From contig CANPXY010000004.1 in the NCBI GenBank assembly GCA_947587115.1, positions 1 to 32,421 on the forward strand: a DNA stretch of 32,421 bases, read 5' to 3'. Position 1 is the stretch's first letter; every line of letters begins with the position of its first letter. Under the pieces are notes generated by a model. That model worked only from the letters and a program-made list of their open reading frames with translations, made no database searches and was not told where the DNA came from. The DNA is from an uncultured Bacilli bacterium (GTDB lineage Bacteria; Bacillota_I; Bacilli_A; RF39; UBA660). This document shows, piece by piece, positions 8,952 through 18,506 of the stretch. The position numbers were made by a program, and so were the translations under genes.

Positions 8952-9920
8952 ATGAAAAGAAAAATTGGTAGTATCACCATCGTTTTAGCACTCTTATTTT
9001 TGGGCTTTTGTTTTCTAAAATATGCCCATGCCGTCATGAGTGCGCTTGCCTTTTCACTTACGATCTGGCAAAATCAACTGTTTCCAGCACTCTTCCCCTT
9101 CTTTTTATTATCTTCCTTGTTAATTCAATATGGTTTTGTAGATTTTTTAGGAGAATGGGGTCGGCCCCTCATGTCTAGAATCTTTCATCTTCCAGGAGAG
9201 AGCAGTTTTGTCCTTGCCATGAGTATGGTAAGTGGATTCCCAAGTGGCGCCAAATACACTGCCGAACTTGTCAAAGAAGGAAAATTGACCTGTGACGAAG
9301 GAAATCGACTGCTGACATTTACCCATTTTTCGAATCCGCTTTTTATCATCGGTACCGTCGGAACAACCCTTTTAGGAGATTCCAAGCTAGGGCTACTCAT
9401 CTTAATTAGCCACTTTCTATCGAATCTTCCCATCGGAATTTTGTATCGTTCGAAACAACAGAGGAAGAACTTATTGAAGAGTTCCTTAAGACGTGCGCTT
9501 TCCAAAATGCATCAAAGACGCATCAACAATCCCAATTCATTCGGACAAATCTTAAGTCAGTCCATTCAAGATACCATCAAGACGTTGGTCCTCATGTTGG
9601 GAATCGTCTCCTTTTTCCTCATGCTCACCACACTAATCGAGACGATGGCACCTCTCGAGCCATTCTCTAAAACTCTCTTAAGTGGTCTACTGGAAATGAC
9701 CCAAGGAGTCAATTTTGCAAGTCTTCTTCCCTATTCTATTTTTTTTAAAGGACTATTGATGAGCATCTTTTTATCTTTTGGAGGACTGTCCGTACATATG
9801 CAAGTTTTAAGCATCATAGGAACGACGCCATTAAAATACCGCTATTTCTTTACCGCCCGCCTAACACACGCCTTATTGACATCGCTACTTTATATCTTAC
9901 TCTATAATGTGTTCGTATAA
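8952..9920 (+). CDS. ylbJ: YlbJ-like sporulation integral membrane protein
   Basis: 322 aa, multi-TM; SMVSGFPSGAKYTAELVKEGKLTCDEGNRLLTFTHFSNPLFIIGTVG is characteristic. Confidence 0.8.
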   Translation: MKRKIGSITIVLALLFLGFCFLKYAHAVMSALAFSLTIWQNQLFPALFPFFLLSSLLIQYGFVDFLGEWGRPLMSRIFHLPGESSFVLAMSMVSGFPSGAKYTAELVKEGKLTCDEGNRLLTFTHFSNPLFIIGTVGTTLLGDSKLGLLILISHFLSNLPIGILYRSKQQRKNLLKSSLRRALSKMHQRRINNPNSFGQILSQSIQDTIKTLVLMLGIVSFFLMLTTLIETMAPLEPFSKTLLSGLLEMTQGVNFASLLPYSIFFKGLLMSIFLSFGGLSVHMQVLSIIGTTPLKYRYFFTARLTHALLTSLLYILLYNVFV

Positions 9921-10381
9921 GGATGAACAATAAACAAGGCATAATCTCGATTTTCAAGATCTGGATGAACAAACGGAATACGGATCGTCACAAACGTCGT
10001 CGTATCGACCGGCTCAATCAAAAAATAAGTACCCTGATCGATCTCAAGTCCATCGATATTAGGAAGTGGATAATCCGTATCACCGTAGTGAATCAAATAT
10101 TGATCTCGATCTACAGAGAGCGTCTTCGTGGTATGATCTTTGAAAGTAAAAGTAATACTAGTCAACTGATTATAAGTGACCGACTCTACACCAATCTTGA
10201 TGAGGTCATCCTGAATCGTCTTAGTTAAATTGTACTTATAAGTCAGTAAATCACTTCGAATAGACTCCACTTGTTGTGACTCTTTATAATGCATCACGAC
10301 CCCAAACATCGATACCGAAATGGCGCTGATGACGATGAAACAAACCAACAACTCGATCGTTGTAAACCCATTTTTTTTCAC
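9902..10381 (-). CDS. Type IV pilin-like / pseudopilin
   Basis: Prepilin signature MKKNGFTTIELLVCFIVISAISVSMF. Confidence 0.8.
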   Translation of the reverse strand: MKKNGFTTIELLVCFIVISAISVSMFGVVMHYKESQQVESIRSDLLTYKYNLTKTIQDDLIKIGVESVTYNQLTSITFTFKDHTTKTLSVDRDQYLIHYGDTDYPLPNIDGLEIDQGTYFLIEPVDTTTFVTIRIPFVHPDLENRDYALFIVHPYTNTL

Positions 10382-10908
10382 ATGATCACCTCAATCGTTC
10401 CAAAAGTTTTATAATTATAAGATCCATGATCAACCTCAATGATCACTCGGTAATAAGCCTGTTTATCAAGATCGGTCGCATAATTTGGCAAATAATCTAA
10501 ATAATCTTGAAACTCAATCGAAAACGTTCCAGACGACTTCATTGGTTCCTTCACATCAGTCAGATTATAAGAAGTGATGACCATTTGATCGATATTCATT
10601 TTCTCACGCAAATTCATGCAGTAGGTAACATCTTGAAAAAAAGTCGAATCGCAACTAGTCAAAACAGAATAACCATGTTGAGCGATCGAATTTTTAAGGG
10701 CCACGCTATTGCCCTTATCAAGGATCATCTTTCGTACCCAGTGTGCCGCATACTTGCTGTCAATATCATCATAATTTTCTCTTCGCTCATACTGGCCAAT
10801 CAACGGAAAAACATTGGTATAAAGCACTGTAAAGAGTGCCATGACAAATACAGAGACGATCAATGATTCCATCAACACAAACCCTCCACAGTGATTCTTC
10901 TTGTGCAT
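10378..10908 (-). CDS. Type IV pilin-like / pseudopilin
   Basis: GGFVLMESLIVSVFVMALFTVLY prepilin-like N-terminus; 4-nt overlap with the downstream pilin gene. Confidence 0.72.
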   Translation of the reverse strand: MHKKNHCGGFVLMESLIVSVFVMALFTVLYTNVFPLIGQYERRENYDDIDSKYAAHWVRKMILDKGNSVALKNSIAQHGYSVLTSCDSTFFQDVTYCMNLREKMNIDQMVITSYNLTDVKEPMKSSGTFSIEFQDYLDYLPNYATDLDKQAYYRVIIEVDHGSYNYKTFGTIEVIM

Positions 10909-10924
10909 TCTATCACATTCTTTC

Positions 10925-10953
10925 TTGCTATTGTTATAAATTTATTATATAAT
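10925..10953 (+). promoter_or_regulatory. SigA-type promoter for the gspE/pilB-like gene
   Basis: TTGCTA-N17-TATAAT; ATG at 11013 with aaggggaaag RBS. Confidence 0.55.
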
Positions 10954-11012
10954 AAAATAGAATAAAATACTAGCGAAATAGAATACTAATAGAGAATAAA
11001 GGGGAAAGATTT

Positions 11013-12353
11013 ATGGTTACTTTTGACTTTGCGACAATACCAATCGTAGATGTAGTGAATCAAATTATCGTCTATGCAGCCAAACAAAATGCCAGCGATA
11101 TCCATTTTGATCCACGTGAAAATTGTCTATTAGTGCGCATTCGTACCGATGGGGCTCTTCGTGACTACACCCAAGTTCCGAAACAATACGAACGAAACCT
11201 CATTACTCGTATCAAACTGCTAGCCAACATGAACATTACTGAAAATCGTCTTCCACAAGATGGCGCAATCAAAGGTACCATTCAAGATTTAGATCTCGAT
11301 ATGCGTGTCGCCACCCTACCTACCAACTTAGGAGAAAAAGTGGTCATTCGTATTCTCGATTATTCCAGAAGTTTGCAAGGTCTTGAAAGTCTAGGATTTT
11401 CTCATGAAAACTATTTAAAACTCGAAAAAATGATTCACGTGCCAAACGGAATTATTCTAATAACTGGTGCGACAGGTACTGGTAAAAGTACCACCGTCTA
11501 TTCGATGCTTCAAGAGTTAAATCACGAAGAGACCAACATCATTACCGTTGAAGATCCGATCGAAATGAACATCGAAGGCGTCAATCAAGTACAGGTCAAC
11601 AGTGAAATTGGTTTAGACTTTGCAAGAGTTCTTCGCTCTATTTTAAGAGAGGACCCAAATATCATCTTGATCGGTGAAATTCGTGATAGTGAAACAGCAA
11701 AAATTGCCGTTCGAGCTTCCATTACAGGACACTTAGTCTTATCGACCGTCCACACCAACAATTCCCTTGCAACGATTGAGCGTCTTTTGGATATGGATGT
11801 TGAACGTTACTTGCTCTCAAGTGCTCTCACCGGCATCATCTCTCAACGACTTGTTCGTATGCTCTGTCCAAAATGTAAAAAATTGCGTCCAACGACGCCT
11901 TATGAAAAAAATGTCTTTATGCGTGTCTTAGGAAAAGAAGTAAACCAAATTTATGGACCAGGAGAATGTGATGAATGTAATCATGGCTACCATGGTCGAA
12001 TTGCCGTTCAAGAAGTACTGCTCATCAGTGATCAAATTCGCGATGCCCTCAATCAAAACAATTTAGTCAAAGATGATCTTCGTAAATTGGTCTACAAAAG
12101 TGATGTCGTAACCCTCTTACAAGATGGTCTTGAAAAAGTGTTGAATGGAACAACCAGCTTCGAAGAAATCTATAAAGCGATCGATATCGATGATGATTTA
12201 GAAAACTACTTTGCAGAAGAAGAGCCACCGCAAACAATAAAGCAACCAGAGCCATCACAGCCACCAGAAGAACCAAAAGAAGATCCGAACTCGAAATTAG
12301 AAGACGATCTACTATTAAAAGACAATTTAAAAGAAGAAACTGAAATTATTTAG
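11013..12353 (+). CDS. GspE/PilB-type secretion/pilus assembly ATPase
   Basis: GATGTGKSTTVYSML, LREDPNIILIGEIRDSETA, TGHLVLSTVHTN, and tetracysteine CPKC…CDEC. Acidic, Pro-rich C-terminal tail. Confidence 0.92.
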   Translation: MVTFDFATIPIVDVVNQIIVYAAKQNASDIHFDPRENCLLVRIRTDGALRDYTQVPKQYERNLITRIKLLANMNITENRLPQDGAIKGTIQDLDLDMRVATLPTNLGEKVVIRILDYSRSLQGLESLGFSHENYLKLEKMIHVPNGIILITGATGTGKSTTVYSMLQELNHEETNIITVEDPIEMNIEGVNQVQVNSEIGLDFARVLRSILREDPNIILIGEIRDSETAKIAVRASITGHLVLSTVHTNNSLATIERLLDMDVERYLLSSALTGIISQRLVRMLCPKCKKLRPTTPYEKNVFMRVLGKEVNQIYGPGECDECNHGYHGRIAVQEVLLISDQIRDALNQNNLVKDDLRKLVYKSDVVTLLQDGLEKVLNGTTSFEEIYKAIDIDDDLENYFAEEEPPQTIKQPEPSQPPEEPKEDPNSKLEDDLLLKDNLKEETEII

Positions 12354-12364
12354 TTTCTTCTTTT
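12329..12364. terminator. Bidirectional terminator within overlapping convergent gene ends
   Basis: Perfect 13-bp stem AAAAGAAGAAACT / AGTTTCTTCTTTT. Loop and arms include both stop codons (12346-12348 minus, 12351-12353 plus). Confidence 0.8.
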
Positions 12365-13044
12365 TTGATAATGATTTGTAAAATTTCTTCATGAATCTCT
12401 TCAATCGATTTGATTGTTCCGTTCTCTACACATTCAATCGTATCCCAATGATAAAGTTCCGATAATTCTTGATAAGCTTCTTCGGCCTGAACTTGGTGCG
12501 TCTTGCTTTGTTCATATTCATCCAAAGACAATCGATTCTTTTTTAATTCCAGTGAATTTTGATAAGGTACATGAAGAAAGATGGTAATATCCGGCTTCGG
12601 AAGTCCCAATAACCAATACTCTAGTTTATCAATCCATTGATACATATAAAACCGTTGCTCTGGATCTGTGATTTTACTTCCTTGATGTGCCATGTTGCTG
12701 CTGGTATATCGATCGACGATCACATCGTATCCGCGATTTAAATAGTCTAAGACTTTATCAATATTATATTTTCGGTCAGCGGCATAATATAGACAGGCGA
12801 TCTTAGGATCTAGTTCTAGAGCGCCTTCTTTGAACCAACAATCAGAGATCTCCTTCTTGCCTAGACAAGGACCGCCGATAATCTTCCCCGTCGGTGTGTC
12901 ATACATTGGAAACGACACTTGAATCGCCTTCTTCCCCATTTTCAAAAGACGTTCTGTCAACCGTTTACTCTGTGTCTCTTTTCCAGAACAATCCGTTCCC
13001 TCGATAACAATCAACTTTCCTCTTTTGAATTCACTCATGTCCAC
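12346..13044 (-). CDS. Thymidylate kinase-like P-loop protein
   Basis: IVIEGTDCSGKETQSKRL, DRYTSSNMAHQG, KPDITIFLHVP. Walker A has Glu after GK. Confidence 0.85.
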   Translation of the reverse strand: MDMSEFKRGKLIVIEGTDCSGKETQSKRLTERLLKMGKKAIQVSFPMYDTPTGKIIGGPCLGKKEISDCWFKEGALELDPKIACLYYAADRKYNIDKVLDYLNRGYDVIVDRYTSSNMAHQGSKITDPEQRFYMYQWIDKLEYWLLGLPKPDITIFLHVPYQNSLELKKNRLSLDEYEQSKTHQVQAEEAYQELSELYHWDTIECVENGTIKSIEEIHEEILQIIIKKEETK

Positions 13045-13086
13045 ACCTACCTTACAATATCAGTATACACCGAACAATCGTTCTTG

Positions 13087-13668
13087 TCAAACTGTAATAT
13101 TGTTATGTTCATCAAACGGTACCAAAAGACATTTTCTACTAGCGAGATAGTCACACAGATGGACAAACTTTTCACATTTACTTTTAGGAACTGGCAAAAT
13201 TTCATTGCCATCAAAGTCTTTATTCCATGGACCCATATGAGAAGCAATCGTAGAGCAAAGCAACGTGCGCTCTTCTTCCGTCAACTCTATTTGATCCTTG
13301 TGCTCTTCCACAAAGCGCGCCGAAAGTAGTGGATGATCCGATTTCGTGTATTTGCTCTTTTCAATACCCAACTTCCAACCATCATGTATCAACAATGCCA
13401 AAATCATGAGATCTTGTTCTGTCTTCGTATACTTATTTCCGATCACTGGATCTTGCAAAAGTTCATGTGCGACTCGTACAGCTGCTTTGGTATGTCGCAA
13501 CAAGCCACCAAGACCAAGCGAATAAGAAGGATGATACTTTCCCGTCGAAGATGCTGCAATCTCAAAAAAGTAAGATGGTAACTGTCCCACCAAATATTGA
13601 GCCGACTTACGAATTCGGTCATCCTGAATGTAACCTAACTCTACTTGAAATTGTTCTACATTATTCAT
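13087..13668 (-). CDS. HD-domain phosphohydrolase-like protein
   Basis: GGLLRHTKAAVRVA…ALLIHDGWK…SDHPLLSARF…ASHMGPW. The first good ATG (13668) overlaps the hemW stop. Confidence 0.75.
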   Translation of the reverse strand: MNNVEQFQVELGYIQDDRIRKSAQYLVGQLPSYFFEIAASSTGKYHPSYSLGLGGLLRHTKAAVRVAHELLQDPVIGNKYTKTEQDLMILALLIHDGWKLGIEKSKYTKSDHPLLSARFVEEHKDQIELTEEERTLLCSTIASHMGPWNKDFDGNEILPVPKSKCEKFVHLCDYLASRKCLLVPFDEHNNITV

Positions 13669-14773
13669 CTTTACTACCTCCAACAAACGTCAATAAAATT
13701 TCGTTTGACACATATAATTGATCTTCTGGGATGCGAACAAACCCTCCTTCATCGATCAGAGTTTGATCATTCAAATGGTGTTGATAATCAAATACTTCCT
13801 CCATTTTTTTCTGATATTTATTGAAAAACTGTTCCTTAGAGACTCCCTCGATTTTACGAAGTCCCAACAACAATTCATAACTCATCTCATCCTCTTTCGT
13901 TAGTTGTTCCTCTTCAAGACGAACCTTGCCCAAAAGATAAGAATGAATACTTCTTGTATTACTATAACGCACATGATCCAAATACCCTGCTGCCCCCAAA
14001 CCGAATCCATAATATTCGCCATTATTCCAATAATTACAATTATGACGCGATGGATAACCTTTTTTAGCAAAGTTGCTGATCTCATAATGCTCAAATCCAT
14101 GATCTTTTAAATAGGCACAAATCAACGAATACATCGAAGATTCCAAATCACTGTCGATCGTGGGAACTTGGTCGATAAAAAACTTGGTATGTTCTTCCAA
14201 AATCAATCCATAAGTGGAAATATGAGTGATCGGAAGTTTCACTAGTTCTTCAAGATCCTGTTGAACTTCTTCCATGGTCTCAAAAGGAAGCGCATACATC
14301 AAATCGACATTGATATTCTTAAAACCGAGCTCTTGAGCCATTTGTAACACTTGTAAGACTTGCTGCATCGTATGCGTACGACCAATTCTTTGAAGAAGTT
14401 TAGGATTCGTCGATTCGATCCCAAAACTGAGACGATTGACCCCATATTGAGACAACAAAGCAAGTTTCTCTTTCGTAACACTTTCGACATTACATTCTAT
14501 TGTATATTCAACTTTCTCATCCTGCCGTAAACATGACAAGATCCTAAGCAAACGCGATAATTGATCATAGGAAAGCAAACTGGGAGTCCCTCCCCCAATA
14601 TAGATCGTCTTTAACTTTTCCCCTCGGTAAGTACCTTGAATCTCCCGTTCTAATGCATCTAGATACTCATCTACTAAAGACGCATCATAATACATTTTAC
14701 AAAAATCGCAGTAGAAACAGATACTCTTACAAAAAGGAATGTGAATGTAAGCACTCGTTACTTGCTTTGACAT
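13661..14773 (-). CDS. hemW: HemW-type radical SAM protein (coproporphyrinogen III oxidase-like)
   Basis: AYIHIPFCKSICFYCDFCK, TIYIGGGTPSLL, NRLSFGIES, and C-terminal DUF4070/HemN-like region. Confidence 0.9.
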   Translation of the reverse strand: MSKQVTSAYIHIPFCKSICFYCDFCKMYYDASLVDEYLDALEREIQGTYRGEKLKTIYIGGGTPSLLSYDQLSRLLRILSCLRQDEKVEYTIECNVESVTKEKLALLSQYGVNRLSFGIESTNPKLLQRIGRTHTMQQVLQVLQMAQELGFKNINVDLMYALPFETMEEVQQDLEELVKLPITHISTYGLILEEHTKFFIDQVPTIDSDLESSMYSLICAYLKDHGFEHYEISNFAKKGYPSRHNCNYWNNGEYYGFGLGAAGYLDHVRYSNTRSIHSYLLGKVRLEEEQLTKEDEMSYELLLGLRKIEGVSKEQFFNKYQKKMEEVFDYQHHLNDQTLIDEGGFVRIPEDQLYVSNEILLTFVGGSKDE

Positions 14774-15036
14774 TTTTGATACTTCAAAAACTTCTGTCTC
14801 GTTGCTTCTCCACCACGAGCAGATCGTTCTCTTTGATTCACTTTTAGAAGTTTATCGACTTCTTCAGCAAGACCAGGATCCACTTCCCATAAATCGCTGT
14901 GTAACTGTCTATGCACCGTCGTTTTAGATTCATTAAAGAACATAGCAACCCCACGAATTGTATTCCGAGTTTGAAGCATATACAATCCTTTCATAATTAA
15001 TGCTTCATCGTATGTAAAATTTTTAATTTTATTCAT
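14758..15036 (-). CDS. spoIIID: SpoIIID-like sporulation transcriptional regulator
   Basis: VAMFFNESKTTVHRQLHSDLWEVDPGLAEEVDKLL…RSARGGEATRQKF matches the SpoIIID pattern (HTH followed by R-x-x-RGGEAT). Start at ATG 15036 with agagga RBS. Confidence 0.8.
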   Translation of the reverse strand: MNKIKNFTYDEALIMKGLYMLQTRNTIRGVAMFFNESKTTVHRQLHSDLWEVDPGLAEEVDKLLKVNQRERSARGGEATRQKFLKYQKCQSK

Positions 15037-15049
15037 AATATCCTCTTTT

Positions 15050-16849
15050 CTATTTTTCATCCATGGAGAGAACCGATAAGAATGCTTCCTGTGGCACTTC
15101 AACACTACCAATTCTCTTCATTCGTTTTTTTCCTTCTTTTTGTTTTTCTAATAATTTTTTCTTTCTTGTCACATCGCCACCATAACATTTTGCCAACACA
15201 TTTTTGCGTAAGGCTTTAATGTCACTTCGAGCAATGACGTGCGTTCCAATCGCTGCTTGAATCGGTACTTCAAACATCTGTCTTGGAATAATTTCTTTTA
15301 AATGTTCAACGACGATCTTTCCTCGTTTATAAGCAAAGTCTTTGTGAACGATCGTACTTAAAGCATCAACCACATCCCCATTCATTAAAATATCCATCTT
15401 TACCAAATCACTTTTTTTATTACCGATAAACTCATAATCAAAAGATGCATATCCCTTGGTATAAGATTTAAGTTTATCAAAGAAATCGTAGACGATTTCA
15501 GAAAGTGGCATCTCATAGTAGATGACCACACGAGTCGCATCGATATAATCCATCGAACGATAAAGTCCCCGCTTATCTTGACATAGTTCCATAATGGAAC
15601 CGATGTATTCCACTGGAGCATAAATGCTGGCTTTGACATAAGGTTCACGAACTTCTTTAATCAAAGATCGATCCGGCATTTTGGTTGGCGCATCAATCAT
15701 GAGAATCGATCCATCGGTAAGCTCGACCTCGTAGACAACCGAAGGACTAGTCGCAATCAAATCGATCTTGAATTCCCGTTCGATACGTTCCTCAATAATA
15801 TCCATATGTAATAGACCTAAGAAGCCCGTTCGAAATCCAAATCCCAAAGCTTTAGAAGTTTCCGGCTCAAATACCAACGAAGCATCATTTAATTTCAATT
15901 TTTCTAAAGCTTCCTTCAAATCTTCATATTTGTTTGATTCGATCGGATAAAGTCCACAGTAGACCATCGATTTCATAGGTTGATAGCCGGGAAGCGGCTC
16001 TTTACATGAATGATCTCGTAAAGTGATCGTATCGCCCACCTTGACATCTGAAATACTCTTGATGCTAGCAAAAAGATATCCTACTTCTCCTGTACTTAAC
16101 TTTTGTACTTTCTGATCCTTAGGCGTGCTGATTCCAAGAGCCACAACCTCATAGGTGGCTGCAGTCTCCATCATCAAGATCGTATCTCCTACTTTCACTT
16201 CCCCATTGACAATACGGACCAATATTACAACGCCGCGATAAGGATCAAACACACTATCAAAGATCAGTGCTTGTAACGGTTCACGAACATTTCCCTTCGG
16301 TGGTGGTATTACTTCGATGATACGCTCTACTAAAGCTTCAATCCCAATCCCGTTCTTAGCGCTCGTAAGCAAAATTTCATCTTCCTTAAAACCGAACGAA
16401 GTCATGAGCTCTTGCTTTACTTTTTCAACGTCCGCATTAGGTAAATCGATCTTGTTGATGACTGGTATTACTTTTAAGTCATGTTCCATCGCCAAATATA
16501 AATTTGCCAACGTCTGTGCTTCAATCCCTTGAGCAGCATCAACTACCAAGATTGCGCCTTCACATGCCGCTAAACTGCGGGAAACTTCATAAGTAAAATC
16601 GACATGCCCCGGTGTATCAATTAAATTCAAATAATAGTCTTCATCTTTATAATGATAAGTGAGTTGTACCGCATTCAATTTAATCGTAATCCCGCGTTCT
16701 CGTTCCAGATCCATATTATCTAAAATCTGATCTTTCATCTCTCGCTTTTCAAGAGCACCAGTAACTTCTAAAATTCGATCAGCCAAAGTACTCTTTCCAT
16801 GATCGATATGCGCGATGATCGAAAAATTACGAATGTTTTCTTGTTTCAT
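15050..16849 (-). CDS. lepA: Elongation factor 4 (LepA)
   Basis: [53 protein letters not shown]. True start is 16849; the 17080 ORF start is an open extension into the neighbouring gene. Confidence 0.96.
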   Translation of the reverse strand: MKQENIRNFSIIAHIDHGKSTLADRILEVTGALEKREMKDQILDNMDLERERGITIKLNAVQLTYHYKDEDYYLNLIDTPGHVDFTYEVSRSLAACEGAILVVDAAQGIEAQTLANLYLAMEHDLKVIPVINKIDLPNADVEKVKQELMTSFGFKEDEILLTSAKNGIGIEALVERIIEVIPPPKGNVREPLQALIFDSVFDPYRGVVILVRIVNGEVKVGDTILMMETAATYEVVALGISTPKDQKVQKLSTGEVGYLFASIKSISDVKVGDTITLRDHSCKEPLPGYQPMKSMVYCGLYPIESNKYEDLKEALEKLKLNDASLVFEPETSKALGFGFRTGFLGLLHMDIIEERIEREFKIDLIATSPSVVYEVELTDGSILMIDAPTKMPDRSLIKEVREPYVKASIYAPVEYIGSIMELCQDKRGLYRSMDYIDATRVVIYYEMPLSEIVYDFFDKLKSYTKGYASFDYEFIGNKKSDLVKMDILMNGDVVDALSTIVHKDFAYKRGKIVVEHLKEIIPRQMFEVPIQAAIGTHVIARSDIKALRKNVLAKCYGGDVTRKKKLLEKQKEGKKRMKRIGSVEVPQEAFLSVLSMDEK

Positions 16850-16873
16850 AAGATCACCAAAACTATTATAACA

Positions 16874-16896
16874 AAAAACTAGGATTTCTCCTAGTA
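16874..16896 (-). terminator. Rho-independent terminator after the LRR protein gene
   Basis: Minus strand ACTAGGAGAAATCCTAGTTTTTTG, stem with GAAA loop then T-run. Confidence 0.8.
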
Positions 16897-16901
16897 AAAT
16901 A

Positions 16902-18479
16902 TTATGGTTCCCAGTGAATACATGGGTTAGTTTCATCTCCCCAATACTGGGAAGCATTGTCTTTATTTGCTTCATAGTGAGTTTCACAGTTGCTGCCTTC
17001 AAGCCAACCAGAAGATCCATATTTGCTGCCGAAAGGACTAGCATCTGCGTTATAACTCGTATTTGTTCCATAACTTTCAAAATCAGCAGGACTACTTTTT
17101 CCTTTGATTATAACATTAGTTAGATTATTATTACCAAAGGCTTCAGCACCTACTTTCGTGACGCTAGATGGCAAAGTTACAGTTGTTAATTGATTTCCAC
17201 TAAAAGCATATTCATCTATTGTTGTAACACTTTTAGGAATTATGATAGTTGTTAATTTATTGCCAGAAAAAGCAGCACTACCTATCTTTGTAACTCTTTC
17301 TGGTATGATTATATTTGTTAATCGATTAGAAGAAAAAGCAGAACCCTCTATTGTTGTAACATTTTCAGGAATAGTTACAGTTGTTAATTGATTATCTATA
17401 AAAACATACCATCCTATTGTCGTAAGTGTAGAAGGGAGTGTTATACTAGTTAACTTATTGTATGCAAAAGCCGATCCACCTATTGTTGTAACATTTTCCG
17501 GAATAGTTACAGTTGTTAATTGATTATAACTAAAAGCACTACCTCCTATTTCTGTAACTCCTTCTGGTATTATTATATTCGTTAATTGATTAGAAGAAAA
17601 AGCACCACTTCCGATCACTTTTATTCCATCAGGTATAACAACACTTGTAATACCATAACCTTCTCCTTGGAACGAAAAAGGATAATAACCCATTTGACAA
17701 CGCTCATTACTTTCACACTCTTCACTAGAGTATCCAATATTTACTACATCAACTCCCCGAATTTTTTTTGGAATGACCACATCACTTATTATTCTTCCAA
17801 TTGGACTATTGTCATTCGTTCCAATACTTCCATTTTTTTCAATCTCTGGACCACATAAATACTTTGTAATTGTTCCTTTTCCATCAAATGCAAAACACTC
17901 TTCTGGTGTTGGTGGCTGTTCAATCACTTGTTGTGCCTCTGCATGGATTTTTCCTCGGAAGGTTTTTCCTGCTGCTTGGTCTTTTGTTGCGTCATAATCA
18001 ATCCACATTCGAAGATCATACACATAACTTTCTCCTGCACCTATTCTTCCGGTATCTAAAACTCTTTTACCATTTACAACGGACTCTGATAACTTTCTTA
18101 TGAATAGTTGATTTTCATCTCTCGTTAAATTGTATTTGATGACTGTATCTGGTAATTTAGTTTCTCCAACTAATAAGTCTACATCATCTAAATAGATTGT
18201 ATAATCACTATCGATATTCCCTTTGTTTATTAAGGTAAACCTATAAGGATCTTGTTCAAGCCCTACTTCATCTAACATTGGTACAATACCATCACCATCG
18301 ATTCCTACACTTTTTTCATCATCCAGTTCTAACGATAATGACTCTACTTGTAAAACATTGGTTTTAGTTCCATTTAAAGTTAATTGGAACCATGCATAAC
18401 TTACTCCTAGTAACAAAATTGTACCTAATATAATAGGTAATCCAAAACCATAGAGTTGTTTTTTCTGTTCCTTTGTCAT
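16902..18479 (-). CDS. Surface protein: signal/TM segment, TasA/camelysin-like N-terminal domain, BspA-type LRR_5 repeats
   Basis: 525 aa; [31 protein letters not shown]…[17 protein letters not shown]; eight LRR_5 units (e.g. [22 protein letters not shown]). Confidence 0.82.
   Translation of the reverse strand: MTKEQKKQLYGFGLPIILGTILLLGVSYAWFQLTLNGTKTNVLQVESLSLELDDEKSVGIDGDGIVPMLDEVGLEQDPYRFTLINKGNIDSDYTIYLDDVDLLVGETKLPDTVIKYNLTRDENQLFIRKLSESVVNGKRVLDTGRIGAGESYVYDLRMWIDYDATKDQAAGKTFRGKIHAEAQQVIEQPPTPEECFAFDGKGTITKYLCGPEIEKNGSIGTNDNSPIGRIISDVVIPKKIRGVDVVNIGYSSEECESNERCQMGYYPFSFQGEGYGITSVVIPDGIKVIGSGAFSSNQLTNIIIPEGVTEIGGSAFSYNQLTTVTIPENVTTIGGSAFAYNKLTSITLPSTLTTIGWYVFIDNQLTTVTIPENVTTIEGSAFSSNRLTNIIIPERVTKIGSAAFSGNKLTTIIIPKSVTTIDEYAFSGNQLTTVTLPSSVTKVGAEAFGNNNLTNVIIKGKSSPADFESYGTNTSYNADASPFGSKYGSSGWLEGSNCETHYEANKDNASQYWGDETNPCIHWEP
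17100..17651 (-). repeat. Tandem 66-bp (22-aa) LRR_5 repeats, about 8 units
   Basis: Conserved Asn at residues 297, 319, 341, 363, 385, 407, 429 and 451, an exact 22-residue spacing. Confidence 0.9.
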
Positions 18480-18506
18480 TTTTGTTCCTCCTTATTTTCT
18501 ACTTTT

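Noticed and set aside
10954-11005. AT-rich repeated motifs (AGAATA…ATACTA) in the gspE leader, considered as a regulator site such as ComK
   Set aside because: Low-complexity AT sequence; no clear dyad or established consensus could be assigned.
15111-15111. SpoIIID ORF start at 15111 (extra 25 aa)
   Set aside because: Extension overlaps lepA codons; ATG at 15036 has the RBS and the family-typical N-terminus.
16862-16872. Extended -10 (TGTTATAAT) just before lepA as a separate promoter
   Set aside because: It overlaps the terminator tail, lacks a clear -35, and would leave a leader of only about 8 nt. Possible but weak.
16850-17080. 77-aa N-terminal extension of LepA
   Set aside because: It is the LRR-gene sequence read in another frame; the LepA start [18 protein letters not shown] at 16849 is canonical.
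17100-17651. Repeat array considered as a CRISPR
   Set aside because: Repeats are in-frame 66-bp coding units of an LRR protein with degenerate sequence, not identical repeats with unique spacers.
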